A stretch of DNA of 50,138 nt from the NCBI GenBank assembly GCA_021793055.1, contig JAJYTL010000001.1:1-50138 (forward strand), in the 5' to 3' direction. Within the stretch, counting starts at the first letter, position 1. Each line of letters opens with the position of its first letter. Of this stretch, positions 9,376-18,034 are shown piece by piece. The notes under the pieces were generated by a model that made no database searches, was not told the origin of the DNA, and worked only from the letters and a program-made list of their open reading frames with translations. A program made the position numbers and the translations under genes. Origin of the DNA: Pseudomonadota bacterium (GTDB lineage: Bacteria > Pseudomonadota > Alphaproteobacteria > Ferrovibrionales > Ferrovibrionaceae).

Positions 9376-10068
9376 ATGGCAAGTGTCCTTATCACTGGCG
9401 CGAACCGCGGCCTCGGACTCGAGTTCGCGCGACAATACCTCGCCAAGGGCTGGCGCATCTTCGCCGCCTGCCGCGAGCCCGCCGCCGCAAAAGCGTTGCA
9501 GGCGTTGGCCGCGCAATCTGATGGCAAGCTCACGGTGCACGCGCTCGAGGTCACCGACGACCAGGCGATCGCGGCACTCGCCGGCGATCTCGCCAAGGAA
9601 CCGATCGACGTTCTGATCAACAACGCGGGCGTCAACCGCGCCGAGGCGAACGAACTCGGCCTTGGCAATGCCCAGGCTTGGCTCGATGTCTTCGCCGCCA
9701 ACGTGGTGGCGCCGGTTCATGTCGCCACCGCCTTCCTGCCGCATGTGGCGAAAGGCGACCGCCGCGTCATCGCGACGATTTCCTCCCGCCTCGGCTCGAT
9801 CGCCGAGAACCAGGGCGGCTCCTATGCCTACCGGGCGTCGAAAGCGGCGGTCAATGCCGCCATGCGCTCGCTCAGCCAGGATGCCCGGGCCAAGGGAACC
9901 ACCGTCGTCGTCCTGCATCCCGGCTGGGTGCGAACCGATATGGGCGGCGCCGCGGCGCCGCTCACGCCGAGCGAGAGCATCGCCCAGCTCGTCGCCTTGA
10001 TCGACCGCATCGGTCCGCGCGACAACGGCAGTTTCCTCAGCTTCGACGGCAAGCCGATCCCCTGGTAG
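9376..10068 (+). CDS. short-chain dehydrogenase/reductase (C-factor-like)
   Basis: A 230-residue Rossmann-fold NAD(P)-dependent oxidoreductase of the classical SDR type. It shows the cofactor-binding motif ITGANRGLGLEF at residues about 6-17, VLINNAGVNR near residue 78, a catalytic Ser in TISSRLGSI and the Tyr-Lys pair in YAYRASKAAVNAAM, then the PGWVRTDMGG loop. The short length and NRGLG motif fit the sniffer/CsgA (C-factor) branch. The substrate is unknown. It is read alone, divergent from the phosphoesterase. Confidence 0.88.
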   Translation: MASVLITGANRGLGLEFARQYLAKGWRIFAACREPAAAKALQALAAQSDGKLTVHALEVTDDQAIAALAGDLAKEPIDVLINNAGVNRAEANELGLGNAQAWLDVFAANVVAPVHVATAFLPHVAKGDRRVIATISSRLGSIAENQGGSYAYRASKAAVNAAMRSLSQDARAKGTTVVVLHPGWVRTDMGGAAAPLTPSESIAQLVALIDRIGPRDNGSFLSFDGKPIPW

Positions 10069-10376
10069 AAAAGCCCAAATTATTCCTGTTAAATCTGTTG
10101 CCCAAGGCGGGCAAATGGGCTAAGCCACATCGGCGCTCCCCTCGCGGATCACGCGGGGAAGCGTCGATCGGGACCGGCGGCAAGGCGCGAAGCGCGTATT
10201 TCCACTTGCCAGGGCCCGCCTGGGTTGAAGTGGTTTCCGTAGCGGCTCCGCCAAAATGTTGTTGAGAGGCAAAACGTCGGTATTCGGGCCCGGCTTCGGT
10301 CGGCACCACCGGCGCGGCCGCGATTTATTTCCGAATCTTCGGGGCCGGCCTGCCCGCGCCGGCTTGCGGTAGTAAA
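10069..10376. other. 308-bp intergenic region with two nested stem-loops
   Basis: No gene is seen. Two nested dyads are present. The first is AGCCCA (10072-10077) with TGGGCT (10116-10121), enclosing GCCC/GGGC. The second is CCACTT (10202-10207) with AAGTGG (10228-10233), enclosing CCAGG/CCTGG. The first may terminate the SDR transcript, although no T-run follows. The second lies about 145 bp before soeA and could be a leader structure. No sigma-54 or FNR-type site was found. Confidence 0.4.
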
Positions 10377-13238
10377 ATGACAAAGTCGCGTAACGTCGAT
10401 ACCTCGCCGCCGGTCTCGGATGAGGTCCGGACCTCCACTTGTTACATGTGCGCTTGCCGCTGCGGCATCAAAGTCCATCTTCGCGATGGCCATATCCGTT
10501 ATATCGAGGGCAATCGCGATCACCCGGTGAACAAGGGCGTGCTTTGCGCCAAGGGCTCGGCTGGGATCATGCAGCAGCATTCGCCGGCCAAGCTACGGGC
10601 TCCGCTGTTGCGGGTCGGCGAGCGCGGCAAGGGCGAATTCCGCGAGATTTCCTGGGACGAGGCGCTGGCGCTCGCGGCCAAATGGCTTGGCGATATCCGC
10701 GCTTCCGACCCCCGCAAGCTCGCGCTTTTCACCGGCCGCGACCAGAGCCAGGCCCTGACCGGCTGGTGGGCGAGCCAGTTCGGCACGCCGAACTATGCCG
10801 CTCATGGCGGTTTTTGCTCGGTCAACATGGCGGCCGCCGGCATGTATACGATCGGCGGCGCCTTCTGGGAATTCGGCGAGCCCGATTGGGAACATACCCG
10901 CTATTTCCTGCTGTTCGGCTGCGCCGAGGATCACGACAGCAATCCGATCAAGGGCGGCCTGGCGCGAATCAAGGCCCGCGGCGCCAAGTTCGTCTCGGTC
11001 AACCCGGTGAAAACCGGCTATTCCGCGATCGCCGACGAATGGGTGGGCCTGCGCCCCGGCACCGACGGCATCTTCGTCCTCGCCCTGATTCACGAACTTC
11101 TGCAAGCGGGCAAGGTCGATCTCGACTATCTCGTGCGCTACACCAACGCGCCCTGGCTGGTGATCCGCAATCCTGGCCAGGCCGACGACGGTCTCTTCGC
11201 CCGCGATGGCGAGGGCCGCCCGCTTTGCTGGGATCGCGGCCGGAATGCGCTCGCCAATGCCGAGGCGGCCGACGTTTCGCCCGCGCTCAGGGGCGAGTAC
11301 CGTTTGCCCGACGGGCGCACGGCCGTGCCGGCGTTTCAGATCATGGCCGAACGCTATCTCGATCCGCGTTACAGCCCCGAGGCGGCGGCGCAAGCAACCG
11401 GCCTTGGCGCCGACGTCATCCGCCGCATCGCCGCCGAACTCGCCCACGCCGCCTTCGCCGAGGAGGTCGTGCTCGAGGTGCCGTGGACCGATTGGGCCGG
11501 CCGCCGCCAGGAGCGCATGATCGGCCGTCCGGTGGCGTTGCACGCGATGCGCGGGATTTCCGCCCATTCCAACGGCTTCCACACCTGTCGCGCGATTCAC
11601 GTCCTGCAGGTCCTGCTCGGCAGCATCGATAGCCCCGGCGGCTTCCGCTACCGTCCGCCCTATCCGAAATCGGCGCCGCCGCCCGGCCGGCCGACCGGCC
11701 ATGCCGATCAGGTCGGCCCGAACCAGCCGATGAAAGGCGCGCCCTTGGGCTATCCGCAAGGGCCGGAGGATCTTCTCGTCGAGGCGGACGGCAGCCCGCG
11801 GCGCATCGACAAGGCGTTCTCCTGGGAGGCGCCGCTCGCCGTCCATGGCATGATGCACATGGTCATCACCAACGCCTGGAAGGGCGACCCCTACCCGATC
11901 AACACGCTGTTCATGTTCATGGCCAATATGGCCTGGAACTCGGCGATGAACACTGGCGGCGTGCAGCGCATGCTGACCGACAAGGACCCGGCGACCGGCG
12001 AGTACCGCATCCCGCACTTCATCTATTCCGATGCCTATTATTCGGAGACGGTGGCCTTTGCCGATCTCGTCCTGCCGGACACCACCTATCTTGAGCGCTG
12101 GGACTGCATTTCGCTGCTCGACCGGCCGATCTGCAGCGCCGACGCGCCGGCCGACGCCATCCGGCAGCCGGTGGTGACGCCGGATCGCGACGTACGCCCG
12201 TTCCAGACGGTGCTGCTCGATCTCGGCGTCCGGCTCGGCCTGCCCGGCATGGTCGATGCCGACGGGGCGGCGAAATATCCCGGCGGCTATCCGGATTACA
12301 TCGTCAATCACGAACGCCAGCCCGGCATCGGGCCCTTGGCCGGTTGGCGCGGCGCCAACGGCGAGGCCGAGGGCCGCGGCGCGCCGAACCCGAAGCAGCT
12401 CGAATCCTATATCGCCCACGGCTGTTTCTGGGAGCACGAGCTGTCGCCGGAGCAGCGCTATTTCAAGCACGCGAACAAGGCCTATCTCGATTTCGCGGTG
12501 GCGATGGGCTTCGTCGCCAAGCCGGAGCCGATCGTGCTTCAGATCTATTCCGAGCCGATGCAGAAGTTCCGCCTCGCCGCGCAAGGCTTCGGGCCGGTGC
12601 AGCCGCCGGAAATCCATCGCCGGCGGGTCGATAGCTATTTCGATCCGCTGCCGATCTGGTATCCGCCGTTCGAGGAAGCCGCGGTCGACGGCGCGGCCTT
12701 CCCGCTCCACGGCATCACCCAGCGCCCGGCCGCCATGTATCATTCCTGGGGCTCACAGAACGCCTGGCTGCGCCAGATACACGGCCACAACCGCCTGTTC
12801 GTGAACCGCAAGACCGGCGAGGCCTTGGGGCTTCAGGACGACGACTGGGTCTATGTCACCAGCCACCACGGTCGCGTGCGGTGCCAGGTCCGCCTCATGG
12901 CGGGGGTCAATCCGCAAACGGTGTGGACCTGGAACGCGATCGGCAAGCGCGCCGGAGCGTGGAATCTCGCGCCCGATGCGCCCGAGGCAAAGAAGGGCTT
13001 CCTGCTCAATCACGTGATTTCCGATCTCCTGCCGGAGCAGGCGGGCGGTTACCGCTATTCCAATTCCGATCCGGTGACCGGGCAGGCGGCCTGGTACGAT
13101 CTTAAAGTCAGGCTCGAAAAGGCGCCGGCGGCGGAAGCCGGGAGCAGCGGGCCGGAATTCGCGCCCGTCGGCTTGCCGCCCGGAATGCCGGAACGGCCCA
13201 AGGTGCTGCGCTATGGCGCCAATTTCCGTAGGCGCTGA
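10377..13238 (+). CDS. soeA: molybdopterin oxidoreductase, SoeA-type sulfite dehydrogenase catalytic subunit
   Basis: 953 residues of the DMSO-reductase/CISM superfamily. The N-terminal [4Fe-4S] motif is Cys22, Cys25, Cys29 and Cys57. The block AAHGGFCSVNMAAAG puts Cys147 at the expected molybdenum-ligand position, as in polysulfide/sulfite-type enzymes. Bis-MGD-binding blocks run through residues 155-700, and a C-terminal beta-barrel domain starts near 780. No twin-arginine leader precedes the first cysteine, so the enzyme should face the cytoplasm. That is characteristic of SoeABC, which oxidises sulfite to sulfate and passes electrons to quinone, rather than of DmsA or PsrA. soeB and soeC follow at once. 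The pathway assignment is from family knowledge; substrate specificity is inferred. Confidence 0.8.
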   Translation: MTKSRNVDTSPPVSDEVRTSTCYMCACRCGIKVHLRDGHIRYIEGNRDHPVNKGVLCAKGSAGIMQQHSPAKLRAPLLRVGERGKGEFREISWDEALALAAKWLGDIRASDPRKLALFTGRDQSQALTGWWASQFGTPNYAAHGGFCSVNMAAAGMYTIGGAFWEFGEPDWEHTRYFLLFGCAEDHDSNPIKGGLARIKARGAKFVSVNPVKTGYSAIADEWVGLRPGTDGIFVLALIHELLQAGKVDLDYLVRYTNAPWLVIRNPGQADDGLFARDGEGRPLCWDRGRNALANAEAADVSPALRGEYRLPDGRTAVPAFQIMAERYLDPRYSPEAAAQATGLGADVIRRIAAELAHAAFAEEVVLEVPWTDWAGRRQERMIGRPVALHAMRGISAHSNGFHTCRAIHVLQVLLGSIDSPGGFRYRPPYPKSAPPPGRPTGHADQVGPNQPMKGAPLGYPQGPEDLLVEADGSPRRIDKAFSWEAPLAVHGMMHMVITNAWKGDPYPINTLFMFMANMAWNSAMNTGGVQRMLTDKDPATGEYRIPHFIYSDAYYSETVAFADLVLPDTTYLERWDCISLLDRPICSADAPADAIRQPVVTPDRDVRPFQTVLLDLGVRLGLPGMVDADGAAKYPGGYPDYIVNHERQPGIGPLAGWRGANGEAEGRGAPNPKQLESYIAHGCFWEHELSPEQRYFKHANKAYLDFAVAMGFVAKPEPIVLQIYSEPMQKFRLAAQGFGPVQPPEIHRRRVDSYFDPLPIWYPPFEEAAVDGAAFPLHGITQRPAAMYHSWGSQNAWLRQIHGHNRLFVNRKTGEALGLQDDDWVYVTSHHGRVRCQVRLMAGVNPQTVWTWNAIGKRAGAWNLAPDAPEAKKGFLLNHVISDLLPEQAGGYRYSNSDPVTGQAAWYDLKVRLEKAPAAEAGSSGPEFAPVGLPPGMPERPKVLRYGANFRRR

Positions 13239-13250
13239 GGAGGTAGAACG

Positions 13251-14003
13251 GTGACAAGCCTTCCGCAAGGCCCAACCACGAAAAAGCTCGGCCTGGTCAT
13301 CGACCTCGACACCTGCGTCGGGTGCCATGCCTGCGCGGTCAACTGCAAGGAGTGGAATACCGGCGGCCATTCGGCGCCGCTCACCGACTTCAACCCTTAC
13401 GGCGCGGAAACGGCGGGTGTGTGGTTCAACCGCATCCATTCCTTCGAGGCCGGCGAGGGCGAGAACTGCCGCACGGTGAATTTCCCGAAATCCTGCCTTC
13501 ATTGCGAGACTCCGGCCTGCGTTACCGTCTGTCCGACCGGCGCTTCGTATAAACGCGAGGAAGACGGCATCGTTCTCGTCGACGCCGATCTCTGCATCGG
13601 CTGCAAGCTGTGCTCCTGGGCCTGCCCCTACGGCGCCCGCGAGTTCGACGAGAGCGACGGCGTGATGAAGAAATGCACGCTCTGCATCGACCGCATCTAC
13701 AACGAAAACCTGCCGGAGCAGGAGCGGGTGCCGGCCTGCGTCGCGACCTGTCCGGCCTCGGCGCGCCATTTCGGCGATCTCGGCGACCCCGCTTCCGCGG
13801 TGTCGCGGCTGGTCGCCGAGCGCGGCGGCTTCGATCTGTTGCCGGAACTCGGCTACAAGCCGGTCAACAAGTATCTTCCGCCCCGGCCGCGGCGGGACCA
13901 GCCGGGCGCGACCGGCGCGCCGGCCGCGCTCGCCGCGCTTTCGCCGGCGCAAGATTCGCCGTCCGGCTTTCTCGGCTGGGTCGATCGTCTCCTCTCTCGC
14001 TGA
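13251..14003 (+). CDS. soeB: SoeB-type iron-sulfur subunit, four [4Fe-4S] clusters
   Basis: 250 residues with four ferredoxin-like cysteine groups: CVGCHACAVNCKEWN near residue 22, CLHCETPACVTVCPTG near 83, CIGCKLCSWACPYG near 114, and CTLCIDR with VPACVATCP near 145-170. This is the electron-wire subunit linking SoeA to the membrane quinone site. The GTG start at 13251 is preceded by a strong ribosome site (GAGGAGG) and lies 12 bp after soeA. The C-terminal 45 residues are Pro/Ala-rich and variable in the family. Confidence 0.85.
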   Translation: MTSLPQGPTTKKLGLVIDLDTCVGCHACAVNCKEWNTGGHSAPLTDFNPYGAETAGVWFNRIHSFEAGEGENCRTVNFPKSCLHCETPACVTVCPTGASYKREEDGIVLVDADLCIGCKLCSWACPYGAREFDESDGVMKKCTLCIDRIYNENLPEQERVPACVATCPASARHFGDLGDPASAVSRLVAERGGFDLLPELGYKPVNKYLPPRPRRDQPGATGAPAALAALSPAQDSPSGFLGWVDRLLSR

Positions 14004-14018
14004 ACCCGTATCGCCGCC

Positions 14019-14972
14019 ATGTTTCCTGCAACTTCAGTCATCTTCTTCACCACCGCCTCCGGCGCCGGTTATGGCCTAATCGCGGCGCTCGGCGTGTTCG
14101 CCGCGCTCGGTCTGGTCGCGCCCGGCCTTGGTCTCGGGCTGTTCGGCTTCGTCCTCGCTTTCGGGCTGATCACCGCCGGACTCTTGTCCTCGACCTTCCA
14201 CCTCGGCCATCCCGAACGCGCCTGGCGCGCCGTCAGCCAATGGCGCTCGTCGTGGCTGTCGCGCGAAGGCGTTATGGCGCTGGTGACTTACGTGCCGGCG
14301 GGGCTCTTTGCGCTGGTCTTCACCTTCGGACCATGGCTCCCCGAGGGGCAGGGCGCGCTGCGGCCGCTCGGGTTGCTCAGCGCGCTCGCGGCCGCGCTCA
14401 CGGTGTTCTCTACCGGCATGATCTACCGCGTACTGAAGCCGATCCATCAATGGGCGAACGGCTGGGTGGTGCCGAGCTATCTCGCGCTCGCCGCGATGAC
14501 CGGTCTCATGCTGCTCGATCTCGCGCTCGCCGTTTTCGCCCGCCCGTCGCAGGTCGTCGCCACCACGACCCTGATTGCGATCGCCCTCGCGGCGGCGTTG
14601 AAGGCGGGGTATTGGCGCTTCATCCGGACGAGCAGGGCCGCGAGCACGGCGGAAACCGCGACGGGCCTCGGTCGCTTTGGCCGGGTCCGGCTTCTCGAGG
14701 CGCCGCACACCGAAGAGAATTACCTGTTGAAGGAAATGGGCTTCAAGATCGCGCGCCGGCATGCCGAGAAGCTGCGGCGCATCGCCGCCCTGGCCGGGTT
14801 CATTCTGCCTTTCGTCTTCACCCTCACGACGCTGGTCCGGCCCGCTTTCGGGCTCCTGCCAGCGGTTTTGGCGGTGCTTTCGGCCGGCCTCGGCGTCGCT
14901 GTCGAGCGTTGGCTGTTTTTCGCCGAGGCCAAGCACACCGTTATGCTTTACTACGGCGCAACGTCGGCTTGA
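14019..14972 (+). CDS. soeC: SoeC/DmsC-family membrane anchor subunit
   Basis: 317 residues with about eight hydrophobic helices. It belongs to the DmsC-like anchor family: an N-terminal FFTTASGAGYGLIAAL helix, then the conserved HLGHPERAWRAVSQWRSSWLSREG loop thought to lie near the quinone site. It anchors SoeAB to the cytoplasmic face of the inner membrane and transfers electrons to quinone. It begins 15 bp after soeB, completing a soeABC operon. A large loop (about residues 205-250) with a basic stretch separates the last helices. Confidence 0.82.
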   Translation: MFPATSVIFFTTASGAGYGLIAALGVFAALGLVAPGLGLGLFGFVLAFGLITAGLLSSTFHLGHPERAWRAVSQWRSSWLSREGVMALVTYVPAGLFALVFTFGPWLPEGQGALRPLGLLSALAAALTVFSTGMIYRVLKPIHQWANGWVVPSYLALAAMTGLMLLDLALAVFARPSQVVATTTLIAIALAAALKAGYWRFIRTSRAASTAETATGLGRFGRVRLLEAPHTEENYLLKEMGFKIARRHAEKLRRIAALAGFILPFVFTLTTLVRPAFGLLPAVLAVLSAGLGVAVERWLFFAEAKHTVMLYYGATSA

Positions 14973-15068
14973 CCGCGCCTGCCGCCAAACGGTGCCGCGG
15001 CGGCGGTTGAATGCGCTCGGCACGGCCAATGCCCGGCTCCAAGCCTTTCATTCGCGAGCGAAGAATAT

Positions 15069-15097
15069 TTGAACACTACCGAAGGTAGGGGTATCAA
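15069..15097 (+). promoter_or_regulatory. putative sigma-70 promoter with internal dyad, before the histidine kinase
   Basis: TTGAAC (15069-15074), a 17-bp spacer, then TATCAA (15092-15097). Inside the spacer is a perfect inverted repeat, CTACC-GAA-GGTAG (15076-15088), placed where a repressor or activator would meet RNA polymerase. Start GTG 15132 lies about 28 nt after the predicted transcription start. Confidence 0.55.
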
Positions 15098-15131
15098 TAA
15101 CCTGCGGGAGTGAGTTTTGTAGGGAGGGGGC

Positions 15132-16871
15132 GTGGCCGAAAGGCGCGAACAGAAGATTTTCCTCTCGACGCTGCCGGCTTCGGCGGAGCAACGCCGCGTC
15201 GCGTTGCTGGTTCTGGCGATCGCCGCGGCGGCCTTCGTGCTGGTTGCGCCGTTCGCGCGGCTTCATGTCGCCCCGATCCCCGCCATCTTGCCGGCCGCCA
15301 TCCTGCCCGCCTATGAGGCGGCGCGGTTGGTCACCGCCCTGATCACCGCCGGCCTCTTGTTCGCGCTTTATGCGGTCGATCGCTCGCCCGCGGTCTTGGT
15401 GCTCGCGGCCGGCTATCTGTTCTCCGCTTTGACGGTGATTCCGCCCTACGCTTTGGCGATCGCGGAGCTCTTCGCGCCGTTGGGCCTATTCGTCAACGGG
15501 TCGCATATGGCGGCCTGGCTGTTCGATATCTGGCAGTTAGTCTGGCACGTCGTCTTCGCTTTCGTGGTGCTCGCCTATGCGCTGCTGAAGGACGGCAGCA
15601 GCACGCTCAGCCCGCCGGATCGGGGCGCGGCGGCGGCGATTCTTGGCAGCGTCGCCATCGTCACGCTCGGGGTCGTCGCCATCGCGCTATTCGTGGTCGC
15701 GGGTCGCTCGGTTCTGGTGCCCTTGATGCTCGGCGCCCGCGGCAGCGAGCCCATATGGCGTTACGCGACCAGCGCCATACTGGCCCTCGACCTGGTGGCT
15801 CTCGGCGTGCTCTGGGTCCGGCGCCAATCGCTGCTCGATCTTTGGCTCATCGTGGTGATGGGATGCTTGATCTTCGGCATCAGCCTGAGTGCCGTCCTCA
15901 GCCAGACCCGGTTCAGTCTCGGCTACTATGCCGGCCGCTTTTATGAACTGATGGCGGCGAGCTTCGTTCTCGTTATCCTGCTCCTCGAGGCGACCGCGCT
16001 TTACGCCCGGCTCGCGCGATCGGTCGAGACCGAGCGGCGCGAGCGCGAGCGCCGCATCAATGAGATGCAATCGGTTCTCTTTCATCTTTCGCGGGTGAAC
16101 GAGCTGGCGCAGATCGTGTCGAGCCTCATTCATGAGGTCAACCAGCCTCTCGCCGCCATTGGCAACTATCTCGCGGCATTGCAGAGGCTGGTGCAGATGG
16201 GCAAGGCCGAGGTCGTCGGGCCGACTTTGGAAAAGGCGGCGGCGCAGGCAGCCAGGGCCAGCAACATCGTGCATCGCCTCCGCGATTTCGTGGTCAAGCG
16301 CGAAACCGAGAAGAAGCTGGAAAGCCTGCCGCAGACCATAGAGGACGCCATCGCGCTGGCGACGGTAGGCGCGGGCGATCAGAATCTGCGGGTTGCGACA
16401 CAGTTCGATCCGAAGGCGGCGGAAGCCTTCGTCGACCGTATCCAGATCGAGCAAGTCCTGTTCAACCTGGTGCGCAACGCGGCCGAGGCGATGGCGGCAA
16501 GCGCGCGCCGCGAACTCAGCATCACCACCGCGCGGCTGGACGAGGATCGGATCGAGGTTCGCGTCGCCGATACCGGCCCCGGCTTGCCCGACTCGGTGCG
16601 CGCGAAACTCTTCGAGCCCTTTGTCACCACCAAGGCGAGCGGCATGGGGGTGGGCCTTTCGGTCTGTCGCGTCATCGTCGAGGCCCATGGCGGCAAATTG
16701 CATGTCGAGGACAATCCGCGCGGCGGCACCACCTTCCGCTTCACCATTCCCGCGAGCCCGGTGGCGGCGGAGGAGATGACCGAGGCGCGAAGCAGCGTCA
16801 TCGAGGTTCTGTCCTCGCCGCACGGTCCGCCGGCCGCCGCCGGCGAGGCGGGAGAGATCACGAATTCGTGA
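15132..16871 (+). CDS. orphan membrane sensor histidine kinase, MASE4-like sensor
   Basis: 579 residues. The first 290 hold about eight membrane helices with a pattern resembling the MASE4 integral membrane sensor (PAYEAARLVTALITAGLLFALYAVDRS). After a charged linker comes a HisKA region whose phospho-acceptor is His334 in LIHEVNQPLAAIGNYL, the FixL/NtrY-like HEVNQPL type. The ATPase domain follows: N box NLVRNAAEAMA, G1 ADTGPGLPD, F box FEPFVTTK and G2 GMGVGLSV. The GTG start has a strong ribosome site (AGGGAGG). No response regulator gene lies nearby, so the partner is elsewhere. It follows soeABC by 160 bp but has its own promoter-like sequence; a role in sensing redox or sulfur state is only a guess. 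Confidence 0.85.
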   Translation: MAERREQKIFLSTLPASAEQRRVALLVLAIAAAAFVLVAPFARLHVAPIPAILPAAILPAYEAARLVTALITAGLLFALYAVDRSPAVLVLAAGYLFSALTVIPPYALAIAELFAPLGLFVNGSHMAAWLFDIWQLVWHVVFAFVVLAYALLKDGSSTLSPPDRGAAAAILGSVAIVTLGVVAIALFVVAGRSVLVPLMLGARGSEPIWRYATSAILALDLVALGVLWVRRQSLLDLWLIVVMGCLIFGISLSAVLSQTRFSLGYYAGRFYELMAASFVLVILLLEATALYARLARSVETERRERERRINEMQSVLFHLSRVNELAQIVSSLIHEVNQPLAAIGNYLAALQRLVQMGKAEVVGPTLEKAAAQAARASNIVHRLRDFVVKRETEKKLESLPQTIEDAIALATVGAGDQNLRVATQFDPKAAEAFVDRIQIEQVLFNLVRNAAEAMAASARRELSITTARLDEDRIEVRVADTGPGLPDSVRAKLFEPFVTTKASGMGVGLSVCRVIVEAHGGKLHVEDNPRGGTTFRFTIPASPVAAEEMTEARSSVIEVLSSPHGPPAAAGEAGEITNS

Positions 16872-16979
16872 TCGGCCAGCGTCCGCCCCGGCTGGCGCCG
16901 GCCGTTGAAAACACGCGAGCGCAACTGTAGAATGCTTCCAGCCTGGGTGACGCAACCAAGGCCCGGGTACAACCACAAC

Positions 16980-17396
16980 ATGAAAGCGAGCGCACGCATG
17001 TCCGCAACATCGCGTCTCTTCGCCGGCATCATGGTCCTGCTGTTGCTGGCCGTGCCGGCTTGGGCCGGGTCCATGCCCGCCAATGTCAAGATCGGCGAAA
17101 CCGCGCAGGGCAAGGTTTTGACCAACGCGGAGGGGATGTCCCTCTATACCTTCAAAAAGGACGTCGCCAACAGTGGCAAGTCCATGTGCAACGGGGTTTG
17201 CGCGAAGAACTGGCCGCCTCTCGCGGTGCCGGCCGGCTTTACCGCCGGCGATGGCTGGAGCGAAATCACCCGGGCCGATGGCGCTAAGCAACTCGCCTAT
17301 CACGGCAAGCCGCTCTACGCCTTCATCAAGGACAAGAAGGCCGGGGAAACCATGGGCAATGGCTTCAAGCACGTTTGGGCGCTTGCCCGCCCGTAA
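16980..17396 (+). CDS. secreted COG4315-type repeat protein
   Basis: 138 residues from ATG 16980; an in-frame ATG at 16998 and a longer ORF from 16905 exist. An N-terminal signal peptide (LFAGIMVLLLLAVPAWAGS) is clear. The mature part has two copies of the Y-x-F/W pattern of COG4315 (DUF-type predicted lipoproteins): GMSLYTFKKDVANSGKSMCN and GKPLYAFIKDKKAGETMG. Each sits beside a conserved tail; CNGVCAKNWPPL and VWALARP are typical. There is no lipobox cysteine at the cleavage site, so it is probably soluble in the periplasm. Function of the family is unknown. Confidence 0.75.
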   Translation: MKASARMSATSRLFAGIMVLLLLAVPAWAGSMPANVKIGETAQGKVLTNAEGMSLYTFKKDVANSGKSMCNGVCAKNWPPLAVPAGFTAGDGWSEITRADGAKQLAYHGKPLYAFIKDKKAGETMGNGFKHVWALARP

Positions 17397-17573
17397 CCAA
17401 GGTCTTCACCGCCAGCGTCCCGCCGCGCGGCGACGGGCATGAGGGCGGTTCTCTTTTCCTGATCAAGGGCCGGGCCGGAAGGGATGGGCGCCATCCGTTT
17501 CGGCTCGGCCGCTTTGTTGAGGCTGCGGCCCGCATCCTCGCCAACGATCCAAGGCCGAATCCCGCCGGCCCCC

Positions 17574-17646
17574 AGCGCACGATGATCTCGGGGCGCGCCC
17601 CCCCCCCCTAAATCATGCCCATGTGCCGTTCCGATGACTTGAAGCA
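17574..17646. repeat. palindromic repeat, degenerate copy C with a C11 tract
   Basis: It shares the flanks of the repeat at 1846 and 35322. AGCGCACGATGAT opens it, AAATCAT closes the palindrome, and the tail TGCCGTTCCGATGACTTGA matches copy B's TGCTGTCCTAACGACTTAG with transitions only. The centre has lost symmetry and holds a run of 11 cytosines (17598-17608). Confidence 0.6.
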
Positions 17647-17744
17647 TGGCCCCCCAGATTTTGGCGTCACACTTCAGCGCGGCCTGACAGCCAATTCGTC
17701 GGGATCGCCGCGTTTTCCCGTCTGATCTTGCCCGAAGCTTCGGC

Positions 17745-17767
17745 TTTTGCATAATTTTTATGCAAAA
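17745..17767. promoter_or_regulatory. perfect 10-bp-arm palindrome, candidate NtrC-type enhancer of urtA
   Basis: Arms TTTTGCATAA and TTATGCAAAA flank TTT. Inside is TGC-N11-GCA (17748-17764), the half-site spacing of NtrC operators (TGCACC-N5-GGTGCA). The centre lies about 150 bp before the predicted sigma-54 start, a normal enhancer distance. The inner bases are AT-rich and do not match the rest of the NtrC consensus, so another regulator is possible. A second dyad (GCTTCGC-GGC-GCGAAGC, 17808-17824) lies between it and the promoter. Confidence 0.5.
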
Positions 17768-17881
17768 TAACTATACGCCTATATTTTCGGCAGTTCGTCG
17801 GCGCTAAGCTTCGCGGCGCGAAGCGCGCCTCTGCCATGGGCGGATGCCAAAATTTTGCTCCGCGGACCCTCCCGAGGGTCA

Positions 17882-17897
17882 TGGCATGTCGCTTGCA
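17882..17897 (+). promoter_or_regulatory. sigma-54 (RpoN) promoter of the urt-ure cluster
   Basis: TGGCATGTCGCTTGCA matches the -24/-12 consensus TGGCAC-G-N4-TTGCW at all key positions with the exact 10-bp spacing between GG and GC. The predicted start is near 17908, giving a leader of about 127 nt before urtA. No gene covers this site. Confidence 0.75.
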
Positions 17898-18034
17898 GTT
17901 TCCCTTCCTGGCTACGTCCGATGCCGGTCTTCCGCGACCAACGGAAAGCCGCGGCTGCCGCGAGCGAAATCGAGCGACGCAAGGGTGGGCCGACGAGGAT
18001 CAAGGGAAACACGAAGCACAAAGGAGTGTCAGAA

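Noticed and set aside
10377..14972. dmsABC or psrABC as identity of the molybdoenzyme operon
   Set aside because: The catalytic subunit has no Tat leader and carries a Cys in the metal-ligand block; with a DmsC-like anchor this fits SoeABC better. Substrate still needs testing.
15687..17372. 561-codon open frame on the minus strand opposite the histidine kinase
   Set aside because: It spans two genes and an intergenic gap, and shows no domain; a GC-rich shadow frame.
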